In this document: positions 63,339 to 64,000 of the stretch, one piece after another
Numbering within the stretch: position 1 is the stretch's first letter
How the letters are laid out: the number at the start of each line of letters is the position of its first letter
NCBI RefSeq assembly: GCF_019956555.1
Contig: NZ_JAHBDQ010000028.1
Coordinates: 1-64,000 of the forward strand
From: Pseudomonas sp. A-RE-19
GTDB taxonomy: Bacteria > Pseudomonadota > Gammaproteobacteria > Pseudomonadales > Pseudomonadaceae
Length of the DNA stretch: 64,000 nucleotides
Reading direction: 5' to 3'
Program-made: the position numbers and the translations under genes
The notes under the pieces: generated by a model
Told to the model about the DNA's origin: nothing
What the model saw: only the letters and a program-made list of their open reading frames with translations
Databases searched by the model: none

Positions 63339-64000
63339 ATGATGGAGCCCGGCAGGCAACTTATGGAGCAAGAAAACTTCGCACTGGTCTTCTTCAGGCA
63401 ATCGATTCTCAAACGAAACGATGAACTGTTCGGCAGTGAAATATACGCCAAGGCGACCAAACAGGAGACACCTCTGAACAAGGGGTATCAACAACTGAAT
63501 CCCGATCATCCATTGGTGACTTATCGCGAAGTTCTGACACGGATCCAGTTGAATGCGCTCTCACAGATTGAGGCCATACCTTCTCCGTCCGTACCCTCCA
63601 ACAAGCTGTTCGTAACCATGAATCAATCAGCTTTATTGGATAAAGCGTTCATCAAGGAAATGAACGATGCTCAAGTGGTACTCAAAAAGTATGACCAACA
63701 GCTGATCCCCAGCATTAACAGCAGTTCGTTCCTGTCGTTCAACCTGAAAGAAAAAAGAACCATTATCAATCACATCCATCTATTAAAAGATAACGGGATC
63801 GAAATCGCTTTTGATGGCTATGATTTAAGCGACGACAGCGCCGAAAAACTGATCAGCCCGATGCTGTTCGACTACATAAAAGTGGACCTGACCAAATCCA
63901 ATTTCGACATCATGGTCGAAAACAGCCAGGACTTTTTCAACCGGTCTTATGACTGCCTGAGCAGCATGATCCATACCAGCAAGATCAAGTTCGTGGCGGA
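63339..64000 (+). CDS. Degenerate EAL-domain protein, 3' end outside window
   Basis: ATG at 63339 (or 63342) with AAAGGG just upstream; at least 220 residues, running past base 64000. The pattern of the EAL fold is present: GSEIYAKAT at the EAL position, LFVTMNQSALLDKAF for the NxSxxxL strand, IEIAFDGYDLSDDSAEKL for the DDFG region, FDYIKVDLTKSNFD for IKID and KFVAE for the AEGVE region. The signature EAL is EIY, LEITE is replaced by IPSINSS, and DDFG reads DGYD. Cyclic-di-GMP hydrolysis is unlikely; a binding or scaffold role is possible. Confidence 0.72.
   Translation, partial: MMEPGRQLMEQENFALVFFRQSILKRNDELFGSEIYAKATKQETPLNKGYQQLNPDHPLVTYREVLTRIQLNALSQIEAIPSPSVPSNKLFVTMNQSALLDKAFIKEMNDAQVVLKKYDQQLIPSINSSSFLSFNLKEKRTIINHIHLLKDNGIEIAFDGYDLSDDSAEKLISPMLFDYIKVDLTKSNFDIMVENSQDFFNRSYDCLSSMIHTSKIKFVA

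Overview
The window reads as chromosome of a fluorescent-type Pseudomonas. Codon use is GC-rich, REP/REPIN elements of the Pseudomonas type (GTGGGAGCGAGCCTGCTCGCGA and GTAGGAGCTGCCGAAGGCTGCGATC cores) recur between genes, and several gene families are Pseudomonas-typical (DUF6124, VgrG-DUF4123-Rhs, GlxA-like, pirin). This is inferred from sequence features only. No rRNA, tRNA, CRISPR array or intact insertion sequence was seen.

Layout. (1) 1-10300: end of a type VI secretion vgrG, a DUF4123 adaptor, a 1644-residue Rhs effector and its probable immunity gene. These are followed by an AT-rich graveyard of displaced Rhs tips and orphan immunity genes, punctuated by three copies of a palindromic repeat. 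(2) 10186-13612: a hybrid histidine kinase and a periplasmic cyclase-family protein, bracketed by two diverged copies of a gene-end-plus-terminator repeat. (3) 13995-20514, minus strand: a small protein, an AttEFGH-like ABC module (ATPase, FtsX-type permease, lipocalin-like lipoprotein) and a membrane sulfatase-fold protein. (4) 20904-38829, plus strand: an 18-kb, almost gapless exopolysaccharide operon. It holds UDP-sugar dehydrogenase, an epimerase-tail mini-gene, priming sugar transferase, atypical ATPase, Wza-like lipoprotein, Wzz-like protein, three glycosyltransferases, Wzy-like polymerase, NodB and ChbG deacetylases, Wzx-like flippase, a GH-A-like secreted protein and three acetyltransferase-type proteins. 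(5) 39089-52726: metabolic and regulatory genes, including a methyltransferase, LysR/esterase pair, mechanosensitive channel with a cyclic-nucleotide domain, DoxX-monooxygenase-amidohydrolase-isochorismatase run, DUF6124 gene with a long leader, LysR, MBL hydrolase, AraC-type regulator, haloperoxidase-like hydrolase and flavodoxin. (6) 53059-61998: two convergent, overlapping winged-helix/NTPase regulators, a GlxA-like regulator, pirin, an ABC exporter and a VOC protein. (7) 62598-end: a response-regulator-like protein with a degenerate receiver, followed by a degenerate EAL-type protein cut by the window edge.

How they work together. Region 1 is an interbacterial weapon locus whose downstream debris records past swaps of toxin tips. 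The orphan immunity genes would protect against toxins no longer encoded here. Region 4 has everything needed for a Wzx/Wzy-dependent acidic polysaccharide: uronic acid precursor, lipid-linked priming, assembly, flipping, polymerisation, export and acyl editing. The least explained features are the decayed immunity-gene series at 6474-9600, the 70-residue epimerase tail embedded in the EPS operon, the possible structured leader at 47970-48240, and the degenerate receiver/EAL pair at the right edge.
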